Source of the DNA: Gammaproteobacteria bacterium
Lineage (GTDB): Bacteria; Pseudomonadota; Gammaproteobacteria; Nitrosococcales; Methylophagaceae
Reading direction: 5' to 3'
NCBI GenBank assembly: GCA_003645385.1
Contig: QNEY01000014.1
Coordinates: 1 to 15,882 of the forward strand
Length of the DNA stretch: 15,882 bases
Shown here: positions 6,987-13,421 of the stretch, piece after piece
How positions within the stretch are numbered: the stretch's first letter is position 1
Layout: each line of letters begins with the position of its first letter
Translations under genes and position numbers: made by a program
The notes under the pieces: generated by a model
Databases searched by the model: none
Told to the model about the DNA's origin: nothing
The model's input: the letters and a program-made list of their open reading frames with translations, nothing else

Positions 6987-8415
6987 CCCTGATTTAGACT
7001 TGGCAAGACTCGCTGATCGAACAGACAACTGGCATGAACGATTGAAAGATTGTCAGCATCGTCTGGACACTGATACCTCTGAAGTTTTATCAATTGAAGG
7101 TCGTTTAACCCGTATGGTGGGTTTAACACTTGAAGCTATTGGCTTTCAGGCACCTATCGGTAGCCGTTGTGAAATTCAAGGTGCTTCAGGTAATCTGATA
7201 GAAGCAGAAGTGGTAGGTTTTGCAGGTGAAACACTATATTTAATGCCCATAGGTGATATTCGAGGTTTAGTACCTAATGCTCGGGTTCGACCTATTCGTA
7301 GCGATTCACAAGTTCCGGTAGGTGAAGCACTGTTGGGAAGAGTAGTAGATGGGGCCTGTAAACCTCTTGATGGTAAGGGCCCACTCCGTGTTAAAGAGCG
7401 GATTCCGCTACATGGGAAACCAGTAAACCCATTGCAGCGAGCTCCTGTACGGCAGCATTTAGATGTTGGAGTACAAGCTATCAATGCCCTATTTAGTATT
7501 GGCCGAGGCCAACGTATGGGCTTATTTGCTGGTAGTGGCGTTGGTAAAAGTGTATTACTTGGCATGATGACCCGATTTACTGAGGCAGATGTAATTGTCG
7601 TAGGTTTGATTGGTGAGCGTGGTCGAGAAGTAAAAGAATTTATTGAAGATATTCTGGGAGAAGAAGGTTTATCAAGGGCTGTCGTTGTTGCATCACCCGC
7701 TGATCACTCACCATTAATGCGTTTACATGGTGCAATGCTCGCGACTAGTATTGCTGAATATTTCCGAGATCAAGGAAAACAAGTTTTACTGTTGATGGAC
7801 TCCTTAACTCGTTATGCTCAGGCGCAACGCGAAATAGCTTTGGCAATTGGTGAACCACCGGCAACTAAAGGTTATCCACCTTCAGTATTTTCATTACTGC
7901 CACAATTAGTTGAGCGTGCAGGAAATGGTGCCAATGGTGGTGCAATTACTGCTATTTATACGGTATTAACGGAAGGAGATGATCAGCAAGATCCGGTGGC
8001 TGATGCAGCACGAGCTATTCTTGATGGCCACATTGTTTTATCACGACAATTATCAGAGGCAGGGTTATATCCTGCAGTTGATGTTGAAGCATCAATAAGT
8101 CGTGTAATGCCACAGATTATTAATGAAGAACACTTTGAACAGGCTCAATATTTCAAACAAATTTATTCAACATATCGCCAGAATCAAGATCTTATCAATG
8201 TCGGTGCCTACGCTATGGGTAGCGATCCAAAGATTGATGAGGCCATTGCCATGTTCCCGAAATTGCAGTCTTTAATTCAACAAGGAATGAATCAATCTAT
8301 AGATTGGCAACAAAGTGTCGATAATTTAACGACAACGATGCAACTATCACCACCGGCAGCAGATGAAACAATGAAAATGCCAGAAATTTTTAATCCAGGG
8401 CAAAATAGAAACTAA
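6970..8415 (+). CDS. fliI: FliI, flagellar export ATPase
   Basis: FliI is the hexameric ATPase that helps unload and unfold substrates at the flagellar type III gate. The 481-aa protein is related to the F1 beta subunit. It shows Walker A AGSGVGKS (187-194), the catalytic-glutamate segment LIGERGREV (E216), Walker B QVLLLMDSLTRYAQAQREI (about 271-289), and the GYPPSVFSLLPQLVERAG segment. The ATG at 6970 lies within the end of fliH; AGGAGG (6953-6958) is 11 bases away, slightly long, but no better start is in frame. The C-terminus ends in a less conserved Pro/Met-rich tail of about 20 residues. Confidence 0.96.
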   Translation: MIAPTDPDLDLARLADRTDNWHERLKDCQHRLDTDTSEVLSIEGRLTRMVGLTLEAIGFQAPIGSRCEIQGASGNLIEAEVVGFAGETLYLMPIGDIRGLVPNARVRPIRSDSQVPVGEALLGRVVDGACKPLDGKGPLRVKERIPLHGKPVNPLQRAPVRQHLDVGVQAINALFSIGRGQRMGLFAGSGVGKSVLLGMMTRFTEADVIVVGLIGERGREVKEFIEDILGEEGLSRAVVVASPADHSPLMRLHGAMLATSIAEYFRDQGKQVLLLMDSLTRYAQAQREIALAIGEPPATKGYPPSVFSLLPQLVERAGNGANGGAITAIYTVLTEGDDQQDPVADAARAILDGHIVLSRQLSEAGLYPAVDVEASISRVMPQIINEEHFEQAQYFKQIYSTYRQNQDLINVGAYAMGSDPKIDEAIAMFPKLQSLIQQGMNQSIDWQQSVDNLTTTMQLSPPAADETMKMPEIFNPGQNRN

Positions 8416-8437
8416 AACTGGTCAGTTTTATATTTTT
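8413..8437 (+). repeat. Palindrome and T-run between fliI and fliJ
   Basis: TAAAACTG-GT-CAGTTTTA (8413-8430) is a perfect inverted repeat beginning at the fliI stop codon. It is followed by ATTTTT within a few bases. It could fold as a short hairpin and act as a weak terminator or mRNA processing point inside the operon, reducing fliJ relative to fliI. The stem is AT-rich and short, so a strong terminator is unlikely. Confidence 0.35.
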
Positions 8438-8453
8438 CTGTTCTTATTGAAAG

Positions 8454-8897
8454 ATGAAACGTTCAAAAAGACTAACTCCTATTGTTGACCTTGCAGTCAA
8501 GGCTACCGAAGCTGCTTTGATAAAAGTAGGTGAGGCCAATGCTCTGTGGATAAGAGATACCAATCAGTTAGAGGAACTGTATCGCTATCAAGGTGAATAT
8601 CTGGCTAGACTTCGTTCAGGAGATGTTCTTTCCATGAGTGCTCAGAAAGTGTTGGAGCTTCGTGGGTTCCTAGCTCAACTTGATCAAGCTATTCTCGCTC
8701 AGCAACAACAAGTTAAAATTAGTCTTGAAGTTTTACAGCAGCAGCAGGAACAATGGAAAAAAGTACGAAGCAAGGAACAAGCAATGCAGTCTTTGGTGAG
8801 CCGTTATCATCACGAAGAAGTGCGTATTGAAATAAAAAAAGAGCAAGATGACAATGATGAGCGCAATACGAGTCAGTGGTTACGCAAACCAAAATAA
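8454..8897 (+). CDS. fliJ: FliJ, flagellar export chaperone/ATPase stalk
   Basis: FliJ is the coiled-coil stalk that inserts in the FliI ring and recycles export chaperones. The 147 residues are almost wholly helical and rich in Gln, Glu, Lys and Arg, with the family start MKRSKRLTPIVDLA and heptad stretches about residues 12-130, including a Gln-rich segment. There is no signal peptide. GAAAG just before the ATG is a weak ribosome binding site. It is last in the fliE-J operon; its small size, position after fliI and coiled-coil content identify it better than sequence conservation, which is low in this family. Confidence 0.88.
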   Translation: MKRSKRLTPIVDLAVKATEAALIKVGEANALWIRDTNQLEELYRYQGEYLARLRSGDVLSMSAQKVLELRGFLAQLDQAILAQQQQVKISLEVLQQQQEQWKKVRSKEQAMQSLVSRYHHEEVRIEIKKEQDDNDERNTSQWLRKPK

Positions 8898-8906
8898 CTT
8901 CTAAGT

Positions 8907-8933
8907 TAATCAAAACCTCCAAACCGCCGATAC
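8907..8933 (+). promoter_or_regulatory. Possible sigma-28 (FliA) promoter
   Basis: GCCGATAC (8926-8933) matches the FliA -10 element GCCGATAA at 7 of 8 bases. At the standard spacing the -35 position reads TAATC (8907-8911) against TAAAG, a poor match. Chemotaxis genes are commonly FliA-dependent, which supports the idea. The weak -35 keeps confidence modest. Confidence 0.4.
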
Positions 8934-8935
8934 AC

Positions 8936-8951
8936 TGGCATGGTCTCTGCA
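8936..8951 (+). promoter_or_regulatory. Sigma-54 promoter upstream of the chemotaxis operon
   Basis: TGGCATGGTCTCTGCA matches TGGCACGNNNNTTGCW at all defined positions but two. GG (8937-8938) and GC (8949-8950) are 10 bases apart. Transcription would start near 8962, about 260 bases before the STAS gene. It is the third such site in the window and of equal quality. It may drive the whole STAS-cheY-cheA-cheW-ParA-receptor set, or be an inherited promoter of a gene that once followed fliJ, such as fliK. Confidence 0.7.
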
Positions 8952-8978
8952 TTATTGCTAATAGAAAGTAGTAATAAT
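8951..8978 (+). repeat. AT-rich inverted repeat after the sigma-54 site
   Basis: ATTATTGCT (8951-8959) can pair with AGTAATAAT (8970-8978) over nine positions, one a G-U pair, around a 10-base loop. Five Ts follow at 8985-8989. It might be a weak terminator for fliE-J or fold in the leader of the downstream transcript, whose predicted start (about 8962) lies within it. The low GC content makes either role uncertain. Confidence 0.25.
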
Positions 8979-9017
8979 GTGTAGTTTTTAAATATGTATA
9001 AATTAGTAAAGTAAGCT

Positions 9018-9203
9018 ATGGTAAGGGTTAAAGCAGAGATTAGAGTGAAGAGTTATCATCCTATCCAGATACTGAAATTCCATAGTGGCAATCTGAAAGC
9101 GGCAAGAATGTTCCTCTCAGTTGCAGCTGTTCAACAGGGCGGTAATAATGGGTGTTGGGAGCGGACACTACAAAACTTTAGTGATTACCTGATTCGCTAT
9201 TAA
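9018..9203 (+). CDS. Doubtful small ORF, 61 aa, unknown
   Basis: I do not recognise this product. It is a basic peptide starting MVRVKAEIRVKSYH with a more ordinary second half (SVAAVQQGGNNGCWERTLQ). In its favour are its position between the sigma-54 site and the STAS gene, and a stop codon directly before the STAS ribosome binding site, as in a tight operon. Against it are the poor ribosome binding site, the use of AGG, AGA and CGG arginine codons that are less usual in the neighbouring genes, and the lack of any domain or membrane segment. It may be untranslated leader or a remnant of a lost gene. Confidence 0.3.
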   Translation: MVRVKAEIRVKSYHPIQILKFHSGNLKAARMFLSVAAVQQGGNNGCWERTLQNFSDYLIRY

Positions 9204-9222
9204 TAAGAGGTTGCTGTAATTC

Positions 9223-9519
9223 ATGTCAGATAAAGAGACAGTAAAAATAGATTGTGGTGATGCACTTAGTATTGCTGACGTCGGTGATTTATATGCAGAG
9301 TTATTAGTATTGTTAGCTGAAGGAAAGACCGTACAATTTGATGCTAGCCAACTTGAACGTGTTGATGCAGCAGCGTTACAGGTTCTTTATGCCTATTCTA
9401 AAGAGGCCGTATCAAATGGTAATCCTTTAATCTGGGATCAAGCCAGCGAGGCTTTTTGCCGTAGTGCCCGATTATTAGGTCTGGCACAGCTAATGAATAT
9501 AGATAAAAATACAGTGTAG
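9223..9519 (+). CDS. STAS-domain protein (MlaB/SpoIIAA-like) heading the che operon
   Basis: The 98-aa protein is a single STAS domain: a beta strand around KIDCGDALS, helix DVGDLYAELLVLLAEG, strand TVQFDASQLERVD and the loop-helix AAALQVLYAYSKEA. STAS proteins act by docking to partners, classically as anti-anti-sigma factors switched by Ser/Thr phosphorylation. Here the usual phosphoacceptor position after the loop Asp (D48) is Ala (A49-A51), so phospho-switching seems lost. It probably acts as a scaffold or modulator in the chemotaxis complex; its exact partner is unknown. AAGAGG lies 12 bases before the ATG; the in-frame TTG upstream runs into a stop. cheY follows 79 bases later. Confidence 0.8.
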   Translation: MSDKETVKIDCGDALSIADVGDLYAELLVLLAEGKTVQFDASQLERVDAAALQVLYAYSKEAVSNGNPLIWDQASEAFCRSARLLGLAQLMNIDKNTV

Positions 9520-9598
9520 TTATCTGCTCAAGATTAAAGGTAATATTTAAGATTAATGCATCTATGCTGGGTGCTAGAGATAAGGAGAACAATCAGTC

Positions 9599-9961
9599 AT
9601 GGCAAAAATTTTAGCAGTTGATGATTCAGCTTCTATGCGACAAATGGTGGCATTTACATTAAAAGGTGCAGGCCATACGGTGACAGAAGCAGCAGATGGT
9701 CAGCAAGCACTCACTATCGCTAAAACGCAGGCATTTGATTTGGTGCTGACAGATGTGAATATGCCAGTAATGGATGGGCTGACATTAACCCGAGAATTGC
9801 GAGCATTACCTGCTTATCGGTTTACACCAATATTGGTGTTAACAACTGAAGCTGGCACGGAAAAAAAACAAGAAGGAAGGGCTGCTGGTGCAACCGGTTG
9901 GTTGGTGAAACCGTTTAACCCAGACCAATTATTAGCAACAGTTAGAAAAGTGCTTGGGTAG
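9599..9961 (+). CDS. cheY: CheY-type single-domain response regulator
   Basis: CheY takes phosphate from CheA and, in motility systems, binds FliM to change flagellar rotation. The 120 residues form one receiver domain with the acidic pair D8/D9, phosphoacceptor D52, T82 and K104. The aromatic switch residue, Tyr106 in E. coli CheY, is Trp101 here. AAGGAG (9582-9587) precedes the ATG by 11 bases. It stands just before cheA, so CheA is its likely kinase. No cheZ phosphatase lies nearby. Whether it serves the flagellar motor or only acts as a phosphate sink cannot be told from the sequence. Confidence 0.93.
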   Translation: MAKILAVDDSASMRQMVAFTLKGAGHTVTEAADGQQALTIAKTQAFDLVLTDVNMPVMDGLTLTRELRALPAYRFTPILVLTTEAGTEKKQEGRAAGATGWLVKPFNPDQLLATVRKVLG

Positions 9962-10038
9962 ATATATTCCTTTAAAAACGAGTTTTTTGGCTGTTTTGAA
10001 AGGAAGATACATTTTGAGTTTATTAGGAAATACACCCT

Positions 10039-12129
10039 ATGAGTATTGATATTTCACAATTTCATGATGTCTTTTTCGAAGAAAGCTTCGAAGGACTCGA
10101 TGCTATGGAAAGTGGTTTGCTCAACCTTGATGTTGGTGCTGCTGATGTTGAATCTATCAATACTATATTCAGAGCGGCTCATTCAATAAAAGGTGGTGCC
10201 GGTACTTTTGGCTTTATGGATGTATCAGAATTCACTCATGTAATGGAAACATTGCTCGATGAAATGCGTAACGGTGAGCGTGACGTATCCAGCGAATCAA
10301 CCAATTTATTACTAGAAACTGTTGATGTATTACGTGAGATGTTGATTGCAGTTCAACAAAAAACTGATACGGACGCTCAACGCATTGCAGAAATAAGACA
10401 AAAGCTGGAAGCAATGTTGGCAGGTGAGGCAGCTGAAGCATCTGGAGCATCTGGAAATCCTATAGAAGTTGATTTGACTGCTGACATGGTTGAGTCGACA
10501 CAAATTACTATAGGTTGGAATATTAATTTTCGGCCACATCAACATCTATTGCAGACAGGCAATGATCCGGTACGGATGTTGCGGGAACTAGAAACTTTGG
10601 GTGAATTGGCTGTTGTTGTTGATGATTCGAAGTTACCACCATTTTCAGATTTGGAACCAGAAGACAGTTATCTATCATGGCAGTTAACGCTTATGGGAGA
10701 TATTCCAAAAGAAGAGGTAGTTGAAATCTTCGAATGGGTTGACGATGAATGTGATTTAGCTATTGAAGAAATAGTGGGTGAAAGTACCGTTGCAGTTGAG
10801 AATACGGCTGGATCAATCAAGGACGAATCAGCTGATCATCAAGTTCCTATTATTGTTGTTGAGCAAGCAGCTACCAAACAAGTTGAGGATGCAAAACCAA
10901 AAGCGTCCTCTGCTACTCCAGCAACAACATCTATTCGCGTGGGTACCGATAAGGTGGACTCACTGATTAATTTGGTCGGTGAGTTAGTAATCACTCAGTC
11001 CATGTTAGGTCAGATAGGTGATAATTTTACCCAAGATATGTTGCCTCAATTAATAGATGGCTTGGCGCAGTTGGAACAAAATACTCGTGAAATGCAAGAA
11101 AGTATTATGCGTATTCGGATGTTGCCAATAAGTTTTGCATTTAATCGTTTCCCGCGTCTGGTACATGACTTGTCGGGTACATCAGGAAAAAAAGTCGAGT
11201 TAAAGTTATCAGGTGAGCAAACCGAACTTGATAAAACGGTGATGGAAAAAATTGGTGATCCATTAGTACATCTGGTGCGTAACTCACTTGATCATGGATT
11301 GGAAATGCCCGAAGTCCGCTTGGCAGCAGGTAAAGAAGAGATAGGTCAATTACACCTAAATGCTTTTCATCAGGGCGGTAATATAATTATCGAAATTAGT
11401 GACGATGGCGCCGGTTTAAATGAAGATAAAATCTTCAATAAGGCTGTTGAAAAAGGTTTGGTGGATGCTTCAGAGGTGCTTAGTCCAGATAAGATTCATG
11501 AATTGATTTTCCTACCAGGTTTTTCAACTGCGGATGTGGTTACTGATATTTCAGGCCGAGGCGTAGGAATGGATGTGGTTCGTAAAAATATTTTAAGTCT
11601 TGGTGGTAGTGTTTCAGTCGTGTCAAAGAAAGGTGAAGGTTCGACCTTTACCATTCGTTTGCCACTCACATTAGCGATTATGGACGGACAAACTATTCGA
11701 GTGGCTGGTGAAAACTACATCATACCATTGGTTTCAATTATTGAATCTCTAGAAATTAAATCTACTGATGTAAAACGCCTATCAGGTAAAGGTGAGCTCT
11801 ATCCATTGCGTGATGAATATGTACCTATTATCCGCCTTTATGAAATATTTGGTTTGCACCCTAAATCAACAGATCTGGAAGATGGTTTGTTGGTAATTGT
11901 CGAGGGTGCGGGTCAAAAAGTTGGGTTGTTTATTGATGATTTATTGGGTCAGCAGCAGGTCGTTATAAAAAGTCTGGAAACTAATTATCGCAAAGTACTC
12001 GGTTTGTCTGGTGCAACTATTCTGGGCGATGGTACCGTTGCCTTGATTTTGGACGTACCTGGGCTGATGACATTATACAAAGACCCGTCATTGGCAAAAG
12101 TGTTGATAAATGATGAACAGGTAGCCTGA
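10039..12129 (+). CDS. cheA: CheA chemotaxis histidine kinase
   Basis: CheA binds receptors through CheW and passes phosphate to CheY and CheB. The 696-aa protein has the full five-domain form. P1 (Hpt, 1-130) has H48 in FRAAHSIKGGAGTFGF. A P2 CheY-binding domain (about 155-248) is followed by an acidic/Ala-rich linker. P3 dimerisation (about 298-365) has VDSLINLVGELVITQSML. The P4 ATPase shows N-box DPLVHLVRNSLDHG, G1 DDGAGL (455-460) and G2 GRGVGMDVV (506-514). P5 (about 545-690) is CheW-like. All catalytic residues are present. The ATG at 10039 has AGGAAA about 9 bases upstream. It has no fused receiver domain. cheW starts 11 bases after its stop. Confidence 0.96.
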   Translation: MSIDISQFHDVFFEESFEGLDAMESGLLNLDVGAADVESINTIFRAAHSIKGGAGTFGFMDVSEFTHVMETLLDEMRNGERDVSSESTNLLLETVDVLREMLIAVQQKTDTDAQRIAEIRQKLEAMLAGEAAEASGASGNPIEVDLTADMVESTQITIGWNINFRPHQHLLQTGNDPVRMLRELETLGELAVVVDDSKLPPFSDLEPEDSYLSWQLTLMGDIPKEEVVEIFEWVDDECDLAIEEIVGESTVAVENTAGSIKDESADHQVPIIVVEQAATKQVEDAKPKASSATPATTSIRVGTDKVDSLINLVGELVITQSMLGQIGDNFTQDMLPQLIDGLAQLEQNTREMQESIMRIRMLPISFAFNRFPRLVHDLSGTSGKKVELKLSGEQTELDKTVMEKIGDPLVHLVRNSLDHGLEMPEVRLAAGKEEIGQLHLNAFHQGGNIIIEISDDGAGLNEDKIFNKAVEKGLVDASEVLSPDKIHELIFLPGFSTADVVTDISGRGVGMDVVRKNILSLGGSVSVVSKKGEGSTFTIRLPLTLAIMDGQTIRVAGENYIIPLVSIIESLEIKSTDVKRLSGKGELYPLRDEYVPIIRLYEIFGLHPKSTDLEDGLLVIVEGAGQKVGLFIDDLLGQQQVVIKSLETNYRKVLGLSGATILGDGTVALILDVPGLMTLYKDPSLAKVLINDEQVA

Positions 12130-12140
12130 GGAGTAATGAT

Positions 12141-12638
12141 GTGACCGAATTACAACAGGCGAATGACTATACAGATACCCTTGGCGATTTTGAACAAGGA
12201 ACAGAACAATATCTGAGCTTTATATTGGACGATGAAGAATATGGTGTTGAGATCCTTCGTGTTCAAGAGATAAAAGGTTGGGATAGAGTTACTTCTGTAC
12301 CGAATACACCTCATTATTTGTGCGGTGTGCTGAATCTGCGAGGAACAATTATTCCAGTAGTGGATTTACGTATTCGTTTTGATATGCCAGCAAGAGAATA
12401 TACACCTACAACAGTGGTAATCGTTCTCAAGGTAGAAGGTGGCGGTCAACGAACGGTTGGAGTTGTCGTTGATGCGGTATCCGATGCTCATAATGTGTTG
12501 CCGGAAGATATTAGACCAACCCCTGATTTGGGTGCTCATGTGGATATTAACTATATCAGTGGCTTGGTGCCAGTTGATGACAAGATGATGATGATTTTAA
12601 ATGTTGATCGATTGTTAAGCGTTGAGTCGATAGGTTAA
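12141..12638 (+). CDS. cheW: CheW receptor-kinase coupling protein
   Basis: CheW links chemoreceptor tips to the P5 domain of CheA. The 165-aa protein is a single CheW domain, with YLSFILDDEEYGVEILRVQEI, the segment VPNTPHYLCGVLNLRGTIIPVVDLRIRF and the C-terminal INYISGLVPVDDKMMMILNVDRLL. The start is GTG (12141), 7 bases after GAGGAG (12128-12133). Two overlapping ATGs (12136 and 12139) between them are out of frame and stop at once, at a TGA overlapping the GTG. There are 24 bases to the next gene. Confidence 0.95.
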   Translation: MTELQQANDYTDTLGDFEQGTEQYLSFILDDEEYGVEILRVQEIKGWDRVTSVPNTPHYLCGVLNLRGTIIPVVDLRIRFDMPAREYTPTTVVIVLKVEGGGQRTVGVVVDAVSDAHNVLPEDIRPTPDLGAHVDINYISGLVPVDDKMMMILNVDRLLSVESIG

Positions 12639-12662
12639 TAGAGTGCATATAGGTCAATTATT

Positions 12663-13421
12663 GTGTGTCGAATAATAGCAGTCATGAACCAGAAAGGTGG
12701 GGTTGGAAAAACAACAACTACCATCAACCTTGGCCATGCACTTGCTTTGTCTGGTAAGCGGGTAACGTTATTAGATATGGATGCACAAGGACAGGTTGTA
12801 ACAGGGTTCGGCTTGGATAATAAACAAGCGGGTTTAGACATGGTTTTACTGGAAGATGTGTTGATTGATGATGTGAAAGTTACGGTAAGAGACAATCTTG
12901 ATGTGGTTTCTGCCGGTCCCCAGTTGGCTGACTACGAACATGTTGCTACTGGTGGCGCTAGCCGAGGGCATAAACTCCGATTAGCAATAGAGAATTCGAC
13001 ATTAATAGAGCAGGATTTTATTTTGATCGACTGTCCGCCATCATCAGGATTATTAGGTATCAACGCTATGTTTGCTGCTGGTGAAGTATTGATACCAGTA
13101 TCAGGTGATTATTTATCATTGCAAGGTTTGTCACGCATGATGCAGATTTTAAAAAGTGCAGAATCTATGTCAGGGCATGCCATCAAATTATGGCTACTTT
13201 CGACACGGATGAATATGCGCCGACGATTAACGCATGAAGTGAGAAATAGAATTTTGAAATATTTTCCAGGGCGCGTTTTTAATACGGTAATTCGTGAAAA
13301 TGTTGCATTGGCAGAAAGCCCCAGTTTTGGAAAAACAATATTTGAATACAGAAAGAATAGTGCGGGTGCAGAAGATTACTTCTCACTTGCTCAAGACCTT
13401 TTACGGGGGAGAACCAGCTAA
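12663..13421 (+). CDS. ParA/MinD-family ATPase of the chemotaxis operon
   Basis: ParA-type ATPases dimerise with ATP, bind DNA non-specifically and place cargo such as plasmids or chemosensory arrays. This 252-aa protein has the deviant Walker A KGGVGKTTT (11-19, signature K11), Walker A' LLDMDAQGQ (36-44) and Walker B FILIDCPPS (119-127). A basic stretch (TRMNMRRRLTHEVRNR, about 181-196) fits the DNA-binding surface of ParA dimers. It lacks the N-terminal HTH of plasmid ParAs. The start is GTG (12663) with a weak AGG; this puts the P-loop at the usual place. Its TAA overlaps the receptor ATG by one base. Position suggests a role like ParC of Vibrio or PpfA of Rhodobacter; no parB or centromere is near. 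Confidence 0.88.
   Translation: MCRIIAVMNQKGGVGKTTTTINLGHALALSGKRVTLLDMDAQGQVVTGFGLDNKQAGLDMVLLEDVLIDDVKVTVRDNLDVVSAGPQLADYEHVATGGASRGHKLRLAIENSTLIEQDFILIDCPPSSGLLGINAMFAAGEVLIPVSGDYLSLQGLSRMMQILKSAESMSGHAIKLWLLSTRMNMRRRLTHEVRNRILKYFPGRVFNTVIRENVALAESPSFGKTIFEYRKNSAGAEDYFSLAQDLLRGRTS

Larger units (their letters stand above)
8898..9222. other. Spacer between fliJ and the chemotaxis operon
   Basis: This stretch separates two gene sets. It holds a possible sigma-28 promoter (8907-8933), a sigma-54 promoter (8936-8951), an AT-rich inverted repeat (8951-8978), and a doubtful 61-codon ORF (9018-9203). No fliK-like or other conserved flagellar gene is found here. The STAS gene start at 9223 has AAGAGG at 9205-9210. 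Confidence 0.6.

Noticed and set aside
10778..10966. 62-aa + strand ORF inside cheA
   Set aside because: It is an out-of-frame reading of the cheA linker between P2 and P3; no ribosome binding site or domain.
12663..13421. Plasmid-type parA as a sign of an integrated plasmid
   Set aside because: No parB, parS or replication gene is nearby and the gene is locked in the che operon by tight spacing and an overlap.
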